Of a stretch of 64,000 nucleotides of DNA, positions 33,891 to 42,675 are shown one piece after another. This DNA is from Amycolatopsis solani (GTDB lineage Bacteria > Actinomycetota > Actinomycetes > Mycobacteriales > Pseudonocardiaceae), in the NCBI RefSeq assembly GCF_033441515.1, contig NZ_JAWQJT010000004.1, forward strand, positions 186,001 through 250,000, written 5' to 3'. Position 1 is the stretch's first letter. Each line of letters begins with the position of its first letter. The notes beneath the pieces are model-generated. The model ran no database searches. It saw only the letters and a list, made by a program, of their open reading frames with translations, and had not been told where the DNA came from. A program made the position numbers and the translations under genes.

Positions 33891-34709
33891 ATGGACTTGG
33901 GCGTGACGGTCGTGGTCGGGGCCGGCGGCATGGGCCTGGCGATCGCCCGGCGGCTCGGCGCCGGGACCACGCTGGTGCTCGGCGACCACGACGAGGTCCG
34001 GCTCGAGCGGGCCGCCGCGGAGCTGCGCGGCGAGGGACACCAGGTGGTGACGCAAGCCGTGGACGTCGCCGACCGCGCGTCGGTCGCCGCGCTCGCCGCC
34101 ACCGCCGCCGGCCTCGGCGCGGTCACCCGGCTCGCCCACACCGCCGGCGTGTCCCCCGCCCAGGCGCCCGCCGAGCGGATCCTGCGCATCGACCTCCTGG
34201 GCGTCGCGTTCGCCGTCGAGGAGTTCGGCGAGGTCGTCGCTCCTGGCGGGGCCGGCGTCGTCATCGCGAGCATGGCCGGGCACCGCCTGGCCGCCCTGCC
34301 GCCCGGACAGGAACGGGAGCTGGCCGTGACGCCCGTCGAAGACCTGCTGGACCTGCCGTTCGTCCGGGAGGCCGCGCGATCGCCGCGCACCGCGTACTGG
34401 CTGGCCAAGCGGGGCAACCAGCTGCGGGTGCAAGCCGCCGCGACGCGGTGGGGCGAGCGCCGTGCCCGGCTCAACTCGATCAGCCCGGGCGTGGTCGCCA
34501 CTCCGATGGGACACCAGGAGCTCAGCGGGCCGGGCGGCGACCGCATGCGCGCGGCGGTAGCGGCCTCGGCGGCCGGGCGGGTCGGCACGCCCGCCGACGT
34601 CGCCGCGGCCGCGGCCTTCCTGCTGGGGCCCGACGCCGGCTTCGTCACCGGCACCGACCTCCTCGTCGACGGCGGCGTGACGGCCGTGCGGGCAGCGGGT
34701 GGAAGCTGA
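33891..34709 (+). CDS. Short-chain dehydrogenase/reductase
   Basis: 272 residues from ATG 33891 (GGGAG upstream). Cofactor motif VVVGAGGMGLAIA is shorter than the classical TGxxxGxG form. The active-site region keeps a Ser (IASMAG) and YWLAK (YxxxK), followed by NSISPGVVATPM. C-terminal FVTGTDLLVDGG is typical. Controlled with the LLM gene by operator copy 5. An alpha/beta-hydrolase remnant begins at its very end. Confidence 0.8.
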   Translation: MDLGVTVVVGAGGMGLAIARRLGAGTTLVLGDHDEVRLERAAAELRGEGHQVVTQAVDVADRASVAALAATAAGLGAVTRLAHTAGVSPAQAPAERILRIDLLGVAFAVEEFGEVVAPGGAGVVIASMAGHRLAALPPGQERELAVTPVEDLLDLPFVREAARSPRTAYWLAKRGNQLRVQAAATRWGERRARLNSISPGVVATPMGHQELSGPGGDRMRAAVAASAAGRVGTPADVAAAAAFLLGPDAGFVTGTDLLVDGGVTAVRAAGGS

Positions 34710-34925
34710 TCGAGCAGCACCCGGACGCGGTCGCGGCCTTGATCGGGGTGGCGCCGGCGGCACCCGGCACCCTGGGGCCGAGCTGGGCGGTCGCCATGCC
34801 GTCCAGCGAAACCGTCCTCGACCTCGACCGGAAGTTTCGTTGCAGGGCATCAGCGGCCGGATCGTGGTCGAGCGGACGAACATCCTGGTGGTGACCGGCA
34901 CCGAGGACATCGACCGTGACCGGCT
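34698..34925 (+). pseudogene. Remnant of an alpha/beta-fold hydrolase
   Basis: Overlapping the SDR stop in another frame, 34698-34842 encodes GWKLIEQHPDAVAALIGVAP...AMPSSETVLDLDRKF, which looks like the segment after the nucleophile elbow of an alpha/beta hydrolase. After a frame change, 34841-34925 encodes LQGISGRIVVERTNILVVTGTEDID, matching the later strand that carries the catalytic Asp. The elbow itself, the N-terminal half and the catalytic His end are gone. This is a deletion and frameshift relic. Confidence 0.65.
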
Positions 34926-34928
34926 CGG

Positions 34929-35510
34929 CTATTCGACACCGCCGGGCAGCATGCGCACGGCTTCGCCGAGGTCGATCACGTCCGCGTACCGGTCCGCCAG
35001 GTCCGACAGCGCCACCGGTCCCGACAGCGGCCTCGGGTCCGCCACGCACTCCCGCACCACCTCCACGCGCAAGCCGAGTGACGCCGCGTCCACCGCCGTC
35101 GCCCTTACGCAGCCGCTCGTCGTCAGACCGCAGATGAGCACCGTATCGACGTCCTCTTCGGACAGTCGCACCGCCAGGTCCGTTCCGGCGAAAGCGGAAG
35201 CGTGGCGCTTGTCGACCACGACGTCGCCGTGCCGCGGTCCGATCCGGGGGTCCAGCTCGGTCCCCGGCGCGCCGCGCAGCAACGGGCTCAAGTCGAACCG
35301 GGCGGCCCACGCCGGATCGGCGTCCGCCAGGTCGTCGAACTCGATGCGGACGAGGTACACCGGTGTCCCGGCGCGGCGCGCGTGGTCGAGGAGCCCGGCG
35401 GTCGCCGCCACGGCGGGGGCGGCGACCGCGTCGATGAAGTGGCGCTGGAAGTCGACGGCGATCACCGCCGGGCGGCGGCCCGGTCCGTGACGGCGGCCGG
35501 AACCCGGCAT
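34929..35510 (-). CDS. Isochorismatase-family cysteine hydrolase
   Basis: 193 residues from ATG 35510. Catalytic triad visible: Asp in VIAVDFQRHF, Lys in VVDKRHASAF and Cys in GLTTSGCVRATA. The family includes isochorismatase, nicotinamidase, N-carbamoylsarcosine and ureidoacrylate amidohydrolases, which cleave amide or vinyl-ether bonds. Overlaps the LivF stop (TGATG), so it is the last gene of the Liv transport operon. It may hydrolyse an amide in the imported compound. Confidence 0.85.
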   Translation of the reverse strand: MPGSGRRHGPGRRPAVIAVDFQRHFIDAVAAPAVAATAGLLDHARRAGTPVYLVRIEFDDLADADPAWAARFDLSPLLRGAPGTELDPRIGPRHGDVVVDKRHASAFAGTDLAVRLSEEDVDTVLICGLTTSGCVRATAVDAASLGLRVEVVRECVADPRPLSGPVALSDLADRYADVIDLGEAVRMLPGGVE

Positions 35511-36217
35511 CAGCCACCCACCCGGGCCGGCAGGTCGCGCACGTCGACGGTGCGTTCCGGGGCGAGCTGGTCGATCGTGGTGGCGCTTTCGTCGGCGACG
35601 ACGAGCGTCACGCCGGCGGCGCGCAGCTCGCGGAAGCAGCCGATCAGTTCGTCGACCACCTTGGGCGCCAACCCCATGAACGGCTCGTCCACGAGGAGCA
35701 CCGAGGGATCGCCCGCCATCGCCCTGGCCAGCGACAGCATCTGCTGCTCGCCGCCGCTGAGCATGCCCGCGGCGACGTGCCGCCGCCCGGCGAGGCCGGG
35801 GAACCGGTCGTAGGCGCCTTCGATCGCCTCGTCGGCGGCCGCCCGGGGACGGCGCAGGGCTTCGTGGGCGAACCGCAGCGTCTCCTCCACCGTCAGCCGG
35901 GGGAAGACGCGGCGGCCCTCGGGGACGAAGGAGATCCCCGCGAACCGCCGGGCTTCGGGACCCGACCGGGTCAGGTCGACGCGGTCGCCGTCGCCGGTCA
36001 GGCCGGTGACCGAACCCCGGCCCGGGCCCAGCACCCCGGCCAGGCAGCTCAGCAGGGTCGTCTTGCCCGCGCCGTTGGGCCCGAGCACGCCGGCGCACTC
36101 GCCGGCCCCGATCGTGAAGCCGGCTCCGCGCAGCACGGTCATCTGCCCGTACCCGATGTCCGCGTCCTCGAGGACCAGCGCGCGGATCGGCGCACTCGTG
36201 GACTTCCGTCGCAGCAT
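35510..36217 (-). CDS. livF: Branched-chain-type ABC transporter ATPase LivF
   Basis: 235 residues from ATG 36217 (GAGGAG 8 nt upstream). ABC ATPase with Walker A GPNGAGKTT, signature MLSGGEQQMLSLARAM and Walker B VLLVDEPFMGLAP, the exact LivF pattern. Energises import with the LivM-LivG fusion. 5-nt gap from the upstream gene. Liv-type systems in catabolic islands often carry aromatic acids rather than amino acids. Confidence 0.9.
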   Translation of the reverse strand: MLRRKSTSAPIRALVLEDADIGYGQMTVLRGAGFTIGAGECAGVLGPNGAGKTTLLSCLAGVLGPGRGSVTGLTGDGDRVDLTRSGPEARRFAGISFVPEGRRVFPRLTVEETLRFAHEALRRPRAAADEAIEGAYDRFPGLAGRRHVAAGMLSGGEQQMLSLARAMAGDPSVLLVDEPFMGLAPKVVDELIGCFRELRAAGVTLVVADESATTIDQLAPERTVDVRDLPARVGG

Positions 36218-36222
36218 GGCGG

Positions 36223-37926
36223 TCAGCTCCTCGTCCCGGATCCGATGACGTCGTGCAGGTCGCCGCGGGCGCGCAGCTCGGCGAGGTCGCCGACGCCGAC
36301 GATCCGGCCGCCCACCATCACCACGGTGCGGTCGGCGATCCGCTCCACCAGGTCGTGGTCGTGCTCGACGAGCACGACGGCGCACCCGTCCGCGCGCCAG
36401 CGCCGCAGCGCCCCGGCCAGGAACTCGACCTCTTCGTCGGTGAGCCCGGCGGCCGGTTCGTCGAGCAGCAGCACGCGGCAGCCGCCCAGTTCGAGCCGTG
36501 CCAGCTCCACCCACCGGCGGACGCCGTGCGGCAGCACCGCCACCGGCCGGTCGAGCCACGCCGTCAACGCCCACCGCTCCAGGACCGCCTCCAGCCGCCC
36601 GGGATCCGCGCGCCGGCCCCAGCCGTCGCAGGCGAGCCCGACGTTGTCGCGCACGCTCAGGCCCGCCGCCAGCCGCGGCACCTGGAAGCTGCGGCCGAGA
36701 CCGTGCCGGGCGAGCCGGTGCACCCGGCCCCAGCGGACGTCGCGGTCGGCGCCGTCGGACCAGCGCAGCCCGATCCGCCCGGTCTCCGGCGCCCAGATCC
36801 CGTTGAGGCAGTTCAGCAACGTCGTCTTGCCGGAACCGTTGGAGCCGATGACGGCGGTGATCCGGCCGGGTTCGAACCCGATCGAGACGCCGTCGAGCGC
36901 CACCACCGGGCCGAACGACTTCCGGACCCCGTCCGCGGTGAGCGCGACGATCTCCGGCCGCGCGCCGGCCGCACCCGCCGGCGCGCGGCGCACCGCCCAC
37001 CGGCGACGGCGGTCGCGCAGCGCCTCCGGGAACAGCCCGGTCGGGCGGCGCACGACCACGAGGATCACCAGCAACGCGAACACGATCGTCAGGACGTTGC
37101 CGTCCAGCCCGCCGATCCAGCCGGGCACCCCGACCACGACGACGCTCGCCGCGATGGGGCCCCAGATGCTCCGCCGCCCGCCCACCATCAGCACGAGGAA
37201 GATCTGGATCAGCAGCGGCAGCCCGTAGGTCGTCGGCACCACGACCTTCTGCTCCTGCACCCACAGGACCGTGGCGACGGCGGTGAGCAGCCCGCTCACC
37301 ACGGCGACGCCGATCCGGACCGCCACGACGTTGGTCCCGACCACCCGGGCCAGGAACACGTCGTCGCCGATCGCCACGCCGAGACGGCCGGTGCGGCCCG
37401 ACATGAACAGCCGCACGACGAGGCCGGTGCCGACGAGCACGGCGACGCCGAGGGCGAGCGCGGGGCCGGTCTCGCGGGCCGAGAAGTCCACCCAGCGCGG
37501 GAAGTCCGTGATGCCGGACGAGCCGCCGGTCAGGCCAGTGAACGTGGTGAGCGCGGTCAGGAACACCGCGCCCGCGGAGATGGTGACCAGGCCGAGCTGG
37601 AACCCGGTCAGCCGTGCGCTCAGGCCCGCCACCGCGACGAGCAGCGCGACCGAGCAGGCCGCCGAGACCAGCACCGCCCACCACACCGAGCCGGTGGCCG
37701 CCGCCGTGATCGCGAACCCGTACGCCGAAATCCCGATCACGGCGTGCTGCGAGAAGTTGAAGACGTCCAGGTAGCCGAGCACGAGGGAGTAGGCCACCGC
37801 CAGTGCGGCCGTGAACGACACCGTCGTCAGCGTCGCCTGGAACGCGTAGCTGCCGCCGAACAGGCCGTAGAGGTACAGCGCGACGACGACCGACTGGATC
37901 GCCCGCCGCAGGAACCGCTCGTTCAT
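36223..37926 (-). CDS. LivM permease fused to LivG ATPase
   Basis: 567 residues. Residues 1-300 form a LivM-type permease with about eight to ten helices (YSLVLGYLDVFNFSQHAVIGISAYGFA; IFLVLMVGGRRSIWGPIAAS). After a basic linker, residues ~330-567 form a LivG-type ATPase: Walker A GSNGSGKTTLL and Walker B VLLLDEPAAGL with VEHDHDLV. The ABC signature is poorly conserved (AVLPHGVRRWVELARLE in place of LSxGQ). ATGA overlap with livH. Fusion of membrane and ATPase subunits fixes their stoichiometry. Confidence 0.9.
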   Translation of the reverse strand: MNERFLRRAIQSVVVALYLYGLFGGSYAFQATLTTVSFTAALAVAYSLVLGYLDVFNFSQHAVIGISAYGFAITAAATGSVWWAVLVSAACSVALLVAVAGLSARLTGFQLGLVTISAGAVFLTALTTFTGLTGGSSGITDFPRWVDFSARETGPALALGVAVLVGTGLVVRLFMSGRTGRLGVAIGDDVFLARVVGTNVVAVRIGVAVVSGLLTAVATVLWVQEQKVVVPTTYGLPLLIQIFLVLMVGGRRSIWGPIAASVVVVGVPGWIGGLDGNVLTIVFALLVILVVVRRPTGLFPEALRDRRRRWAVRRAPAGAAGARPEIVALTADGVRKSFGPVVALDGVSIGFEPGRITAVIGSNGSGKTTLLNCLNGIWAPETGRIGLRWSDGADRDVRWGRVHRLARHGLGRSFQVPRLAAGLSVRDNVGLACDGWGRRADPGRLEAVLERWALTAWLDRPVAVLPHGVRRWVELARLELGGCRVLLLDEPAAGLTDEEVEFLAGALRRWRADGCAVVLVEHDHDLVERIADRTVVMVGGRIVGVGDLAELRARGDLHDVIGSGTRS

Positions 37927-38810
37927 CCGACCACCCTGCTCGTCCGGTCCGGGAACAGGCCCCGGGGTTTCACCAGGAGGATCACCAGCACCAGGCCGAG
38001 CTGGACGACGGTGGCGGTGAACTGCCCGCCCCGCGCGTTCACGACCGCTTCGGCGATCCCGATGACCAAGCCGCCCACGATCGGCCCGGCGACGCGGTCG
38101 CCGCCGCCGATCACCAGCCCGAACAAGGCGCCCACGATGATGTGGAAGACGTTGTCCGGCGTCACTCCGACGACTTCGGCGGAGACGTCGCCGACGAAGA
38201 AGCACAGCACGCCCAGCAGCGCGTAGGCGACGAACGCCATCGTCGAGACCCGCACGCCCGACAGCCGGGCGGTGACCGGGTCGTCGGACACCGCCCGCAG
38301 CGCCCGGCCCAGCCGCGACCGTTCCAGCACCACCCAGCTGCCGAGCCCGCCGAGCGCGACCGCCGCGACGAGGAGCAGGGTGCCGGTCGTGACGGTGATC
38401 CCGCCACCCAGCGCCAGCGTGCGCGCCGGCACCACCGGGGTGGCGAACCGCAGGTCCGACCCGAACAGCAGGTAACCCAGCCCCTGCAGGGCGGTCGCCA
38501 GCGCGACCGTCACGAGCACCCCGCCGAGGTCGTGTTCCTGCCCGCCGCCCGGACGGCTCGCGAGCCACCGCGTCGAGACCAGGTGCACGAGCGCGCCGAC
38601 CGGCGCTCCGGCCACGAGGAGCAGCACGAGCCGCGGCAGCGGGGGCAGCCCCGCGAGCGAGGCCGCCGTCAGGCCGGCCAGCACCACGATCCCGCCCACC
38701 GCGAAGTTCATGATCTTCGTGACCCGCAGGACGAACGCGGCCGCGAGGCCGACCAGGGCGTACAAGGCCCCGAGCCCGATTCCGTTGAACAGTGATTGGA
38801 GTTCCCGCAC
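37923..38810 (-). CDS. livH: Branched-chain-type ABC transporter permease LivH
   Basis: 295 residues from GTG 38810 (GAGGGG upstream). Eight or nine helices; N-terminal FNGIGLGALYALVGLAAAFVLRVTKIMNFAVGG and the cytosolic EAA-like loop RSRLGRALRAVSDDPVTARLSGV are LivH hallmarks. C-terminal GLFPDRTSRVV. Second gene of the transport operon, 15 nt after the binding-protein gene. Confidence 0.9.
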   Translation of the reverse strand: MRELQSLFNGIGLGALYALVGLAAAFVLRVTKIMNFAVGGIVVLAGLTAASLAGLPPLPRLVLLLVAGAPVGALVHLVSTRWLASRPGGGQEHDLGGVLVTVALATALQGLGYLLFGSDLRFATPVVPARTLALGGGITVTTGTLLLVAAVALGGLGSWVVLERSRLGRALRAVSDDPVTARLSGVRVSTMAFVAYALLGVLCFFVGDVSAEVVGVTPDNVFHIIVGALFGLVIGGGDRVAGPIVGGLVIGIAEAVVNARGGQFTATVVQLGLVLVILLVKPRGLFPDRTSRVVG

Positions 38811-38825
38811 CGGCGTTCCCCTCGC

Positions 38826-40037
38826 TCAGCGGCCGGACGCCGGTGCGGCGCCGGTGAAGGTGAGCTCCCACGCCTTGGCGTCCGCCTTCCACCGCGCGAA
38901 GGTGAACCAGCCGTCGCCGCGGTCGGGCAGGGTGCCGTTGCGGGCCGCCTTGAAGTTGTAGGTGAGCATCGGCGTCGGGAAGTCCTTGCCGGACTTGAGG
39001 TCCGCGTAGATCGCCTCGGCAGCCGGGCCACCGTCCTCGATGGCCTGCGAGACGACGCGGACGCTCGAGTAGCCGATCGCGTTGTTCGTCGTCAGCGCCG
39101 GCTTCCCGGCCTTCTTCCACGCGTCCGCGAACGGCCGGATCGCCGGCCCGGCCGGGTCGCCCGCCGGGAGCAGGTCGGCCACCATCACCTTGGGCAGGCC
39201 GAAGCTGGTGAACGGCGCCGCCGCGCCGAGCTGGGCCAGCGTCGCGGCGGTCGCGTTGGTGGGCTGGGACATCAGGATGGCGTCGGTCATCCCGAGGTCG
39301 ACCATCGCCCGGGCGACCACCAGCACGGACGGGCCGGTGCCACCGGCGAAGACCGCCGTGCACCCGTCGCTCTTCAGCTGGGTGACCTGCGGGGTCAGCG
39401 AGCTCGCCGCGGCGTCGAACGGGATGCGCGTGCCCATCGGCAGCCCGGCTTTCGCGGCCGCCGGTTCCAGGACCTGCTGCAGCGACTCGAAGGAGGCGCC
39501 GCTGACGCCCAGGTCGCACAACGCCCTGGCGCCCCGGCTCTTCGCGAATTCGGCCGCGAGGTCGAAGTACCCGCTGAGCGGCTGCACGCTGAAGCTGTAG
39601 GCGCCCTTCGGGTTCAGCCCGGCGGCGGTGATCATCGGGACCTTGGCCGAGGCCATCGTCGGGTCCAGCACGACCGAGGAGGTGCTCGTCTCCGGCCCGA
39701 CCACGGCCACGACGCCGTCCTGCAGCAGTTCGTTGGCGAGCCCGGGCAGCAGGCTCTGGTCGGACCGGTAGTCCTTGACCTCGAGGTCGAGCTTCTTGCC
39801 GCCGATCCCGCCCGCGGCGTTCACTTCGTCGACGGCGAAGCGGACGCCGTCGAGCATTTCGCCGCCGATCGCGCCGTACACGCCGCTGAGGGCGAACACC
39901 GCGCCCACCTTGATCGAGTCGCCGCCGGGGTCCCCGCCGACTCCGCCGCTGCACGCGGTGGCGGTGAGCGCGAGCGAGAGCGACAGCACGGCGGCCATCC
40001 GCCCCTTGCGTCCCCCGCTTCCGTAGCCGAGTTGCAC
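38826..40037 (-). CDS. Lipoprotein substrate-binding protein of the Liv-type ABC importer
   Basis: 403 residues from GTG 40037, preceded by AAAGGAGGG at 6 nt. Lipoprotein signal with Arg/Lys (GGRKGR), a hydrophobic core and the lipobox TATAC. Mature protein is a type I periplasmic-binding fold (KVGAVFALSGVYGAIGGEMLDG ... VVAVVGPETSTSSVV), as in LivJ and in aromatic-acid-binding relatives. First gene of the transport operon, with operator copy 6 about 30 bp upstream. Confidence 0.9.
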   Translation of the reverse strand: MQLGYGSGGRKGRMAAVLSLSLALTATACSGGVGGDPGGDSIKVGAVFALSGVYGAIGGEMLDGVRFAVDEVNAAGGIGGKKLDLEVKDYRSDQSLLPGLANELLQDGVVAVVGPETSTSSVVLDPTMASAKVPMITAAGLNPKGAYSFSVQPLSGYFDLAAEFAKSRGARALCDLGVSGASFESLQQVLEPAAAKAGLPMGTRIPFDAAASSLTPQVTQLKSDGCTAVFAGGTGPSVLVVARAMVDLGMTDAILMSQPTNATAATLAQLGAAAPFTSFGLPKVMVADLLPAGDPAGPAIRPFADAWKKAGKPALTTNNAIGYSSVRVVSQAIEDGGPAAEAIYADLKSGKDFPTPMLTYNFKAARNGTLPDRGDGWFTFARWKADAKAWELTFTGAAPASGR

Positions 40038-40066
40038 GGTCCCTCCTTTGGGCCGGATGACATTCC

Positions 40067-40086
40067 TGATAACCATAGGAGCAATA
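40067..40086 (+). promoter_or_regulatory. Island operator copy 6
   Basis: TGATAACCATAGGAGCAATA. Lies 30 bp upstream of the binding-protein start but in the opposite orientation to that gene, which argues for an operator rather than a promoter or ribosome-site motif. Confidence 0.75.
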
Positions 40087-40166
40087 ACTCCGGCACACAA
40101 GAGCTGTGCACTGTGGACAGTTGTTGATCAGCGCCGGCATTGCCGCACAAGGAAAAGGGCAGGACC

Positions 40167-40198
40167 GAGCGGCGGGCGTGGGGTCACGCCCGCCGCTC
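40167..40198 (-). terminator. Hairpin terminator of the P450-alcohol dehydrogenase operon
   Basis: GAGCGGCGGGCGTG, loop GGGT, CACGCCCGCCGCTC: perfect 14-bp stem starting 20 nt after the dehydrogenase stop. Confidence 0.85.
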
Positions 40199-40217
40199 TC
40201 GCCGGGTTCGCCCGGCC

Positions 40218-41321
40218 TTAGCTCGCCACCTCGGGGACGACGGACACGTGCACGGCGTCGGACCGGCTGAGCAGTTCGATGCCCTCGCGGACCGCCGCCA
40301 GCGGCACGGTGTGGGAGTGCAGCAGCTCGACCGGCAACCGGCCCGACCCGAGCAGCCGCAGGGCCTGGCGGTAGCCCCACGGTTCCACGCTGACCACGCC
40401 CCGGAGGTCGATCGCCTTGAGCACCATCGCGTCGGCGTCCACTCCGGACAGATCGGCGCCGCCCTTCAGCCCGGCGACCACCACCACTCCCCCGGGCCGC
40501 ACGAGCGCGATCGCGTCGCCGATCGCCGAGACCGCGTGCGGCGTCGTGTCCACCACCCGGTCGGCGTCCCCGCCGAGCGCCGCGCGGACCGCGGTGACGA
40601 CGTCGGGGCAGCCGTCGGGGAGGTTGTCCACCTCGACGGTGGCGTCGACGCCGAGCCGGCTCGCGATCTCGAGCTTGTGCCGGTCCTTGGCGAGCCCGGT
40701 GACGACGACCCGGTCCGCGCCCGCGGCCCGGGCGGCGACCGCGCAGGCCAGGCCGCGCTGCCCGCACCCGAGAACCACCACGGCGTCGCCGGCGGTGGTC
40801 CCGCCCCGCCGGACCGTCCAGTCGAACCCGGCGCCGAGCGGGTTGAACAGCGTCGCCACCTCGGCTTCGACACCGTCGGGCACCGGGTGCACCCGGGTGT
40901 TCGGGCGCAGCACGAGGTATTCGGCGAAGCCGCCCCACAGCCCGCTGCCGAACGTCGTCGGCGTGAAGCCGTAGGAGAAGCGGTTGCGGCAGAACTTCAC
41001 CAGCCCGCCGGTGCAGCGGTCGCACACCTGGCACGGCACCACCGACTCCACCGCGACGAGCTGTCCCTCCCCGACGCCCCAGAGCCGACGCGCTTCGGCG
41101 CCGATCTCGACCACCCGGCCGACCGGCTCGTGCCCGGGGATCACCGGGTAGGCGGACCAGCCGCTCTTCGCCAAGCCGCCGTCGAGCTGCGTCTTGTCAC
41201 TTCCGCAGATGCCGGTGGCTTCGATCTTCAGCAGCGCCTCGCCGTCTCCGATGACGGGGACCTCGAACTCCCGCTCTTCCAGCACACCCGGCCCCGGCTG
41301 GACCATCGCCCGTGCTCGCAT
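40218..41321 (-). CDS. Zinc-dependent medium-chain alcohol dehydrogenase
   Basis: 367 residues from ATG 41321 (GAGGAGG at 6 nt; an ATG at 41327 is too close). Catalytic zinc residues in GICGSDK and GHEPVGRV, and the structural-zinc Cys group VPCQVCDRCTGGLVKFC near 95-111. NAD-binding VLGCGQRGLACAVAA. Follows the P450 by 11 nt, so it probably oxidises the alcohol formed by the P450. Confidence 0.9.
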   Translation of the reverse strand: MRARAMVQPGPGVLEEREFEVPVIGDGEALLKIEATGICGSDKTQLDGGLAKSGWSAYPVIPGHEPVGRVVEIGAEARRLWGVGEGQLVAVESVVPCQVCDRCTGGLVKFCRNRFSYGFTPTTFGSGLWGGFAEYLVLRPNTRVHPVPDGVEAEVATLFNPLGAGFDWTVRRGGTTAGDAVVVLGCGQRGLACAVAARAAGADRVVVTGLAKDRHKLEIASRLGVDATVEVDNLPDGCPDVVTAVRAALGGDADRVVDTTPHAVSAIGDAIALVRPGGVVVVAGLKGGADLSGVDADAMVLKAIDLRGVVSVEPWGYRQALRLLGSGRLPVELLHSHTVPLAAVREGIELLSRSDAVHVSVVPEVAS

Positions 41322-41332
41322 CGCCATCCTCC

Positions 41333-42535
41333 TCAGAGCGCGGTGAACCGGACGGGAAAGGACTCGTAGCGGTCGTGGACGCTGTCCGGGCGCACCGGCG
41401 GGTGGTCCGGATCGCGCTCCACCCCCGCCCGGAACAACGCCCCGAGCAGCAGGGCGAGCGTCCCGTCGCGCGGCTCGGCGCGGCGCCCGGCCGCGGTGCC
41501 CAGCACCAGCGGCTTGCCGAGGCACTGGTGGGGGCCGGCCCCGAAGCTCAGGCCGTAGGGCGCGGTGCCCTCGGCGATCGTGCGGTACGGGTCGAACTCG
41601 CCGGCCGCGCCGCCGTAGGCCTCTTCGTCCATGTTCGCGTGGAACTTGTCGACGAGCACCAGCTGACCCGGCTCCACCGGCGTCCCGTCCGGCATGGTCG
41701 TGCGCTCGGCCGCTGCCCGGAACAGCACGTGCCGCCCGGGGTGCACGCGCAGCGACTCCATGCCGGCGACGCGCAGGAACTCGGGATCGGCGAGCTTCTC
41801 GCGGGCCTCGGGGTGGCCCGGCAGCCAGTTCGTCAGCTCGGCGACGGCGTGCGTCACGGCCGTCGCCGTGGTGAACGCCGCGGCGGCCATGAACAGCAGG
41901 GCTTCCTTGAGGATGTCGTCGTCCGACCAGCTCAGCGTGGTGTCGGCGAGGAGCACCGAGATGAGGTCCTTGCCTGGCCTCGCCTGCCCGCGGCGCTTTT
42001 CCAGCGCCGGGCGCACGAACTCCGCCCAGAACTCCTCTTTGCCGGCCAGCGCGTCCCGCATGACCTCGGCGTGGTCGCGGGTCGCCCACTGGATCAGGAT
42101 TCCGTCGCCGAGCCGGGCGACGAGCCTCGTCAGGTGCGACAGCCGGGCGTCGTCGATGTCGTCGAGCCCGACCACCTCCGCGGAGATCCGCAGGGCCATC
42201 CGGCGCACCAGCGGGATCAGGTCGCCGCGGGGAACGCCGTCGCCGTTCGCCGCGAGCGCCGCCAGCTCCTCGTCCACCACCTCGGCCAGCACCGTTTTCT
42301 CGTAGTGCGCCAGGTGGGCCGGGTTGAACAGGCCGCCTTCGAGGCGCTTGAGGTGGCGGTGGCGGTCGCCGTCCGAGCCGAGCAGCGTGCCGGCCAGCAG
42401 CACCGCGTTCTCGTGGTAGACGTCGACGCTGAACGACGCCGAGCGCAGCACCGAGGCGCCGTCCTCGTAGTTCTCCGTGCGCGGGAGCGCCGGGTCGAGG
42501 GGAAGCGGGACGTTCGCGGGACAGGTGTTCGACAC
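41333..42535 (-). CDS. Cytochrome P450
   Basis: 400 residues from GTG 42535 (GGAGG, 5-nt spacing). Heme-Cys motif FGAGPHQCLGK (Cys near 337) and ExxR in MESLRVHPG. Soluble bacterial type. The I-helix oxygen-activation motif, usually (A/G)Gx(D/E)TT, reads AAAFTT: the Gly and the acid are both replaced. No ferredoxin gene adjoins; electrons may come from the island reductase or elsewhere. Operator copy 7 lies 28 bp upstream. Substrate unknown. Confidence 0.9.
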   Translation of the reverse strand: MSNTCPANVPLPLDPALPRTENYEDGASVLRSASFSVDVYHENAVLLAGTLLGSDGDRHRHLKRLEGGLFNPAHLAHYEKTVLAEVVDEELAALAANGDGVPRGDLIPLVRRMALRISAEVVGLDDIDDARLSHLTRLVARLGDGILIQWATRDHAEVMRDALAGKEEFWAEFVRPALEKRRGQARPGKDLISVLLADTTLSWSDDDILKEALLFMAAAAFTTATAVTHAVAELTNWLPGHPEAREKLADPEFLRVAGMESLRVHPGRHVLFRAAAERTTMPDGTPVEPGQLVLVDKFHANMDEEAYGGAAGEFDPYRTIAEGTAPYGLSFGAGPHQCLGKPLVLGTAAGRRAEPRDGTLALLLGALFRAGVERDPDHPPVRPDSVHDRYESFPVRFTAL

Positions 42536-42562
42536 TGAACCTCCTGAGGTGACCCCCACTAG

Positions 42563-42582
42563 GTTAATTATAGGAGCAATAG
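42563..42582 (+). promoter_or_regulatory. Island operator copy 7
   Basis: GGTTAATTATAGGAGCAATA, upstream of the P450 and in the divergent gap with the first GntR gene. Confidence 0.8.
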
Positions 42583-42630
42583 CAGGCTAGGCAGCCGCCC
42601 GTGGTCCGTCAACCGCCGGAGCCGAGATAG

Positions 42631-42650
42631 GGGCAATGGTAGGATCAATC
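42631..42650 (+). promoter_or_regulatory. Island operator copy 8 (degenerate)
   Basis: GGGCAATGGTAGGATCAATC, about 25 bp before the GTG at 42676 of the GntR gene. Weaker match to the consensus; position suggests autoregulation. Confidence 0.55.
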
Positions 42651-42675
42651 AGACTTCGAGGCGGGGGTGCACGAC

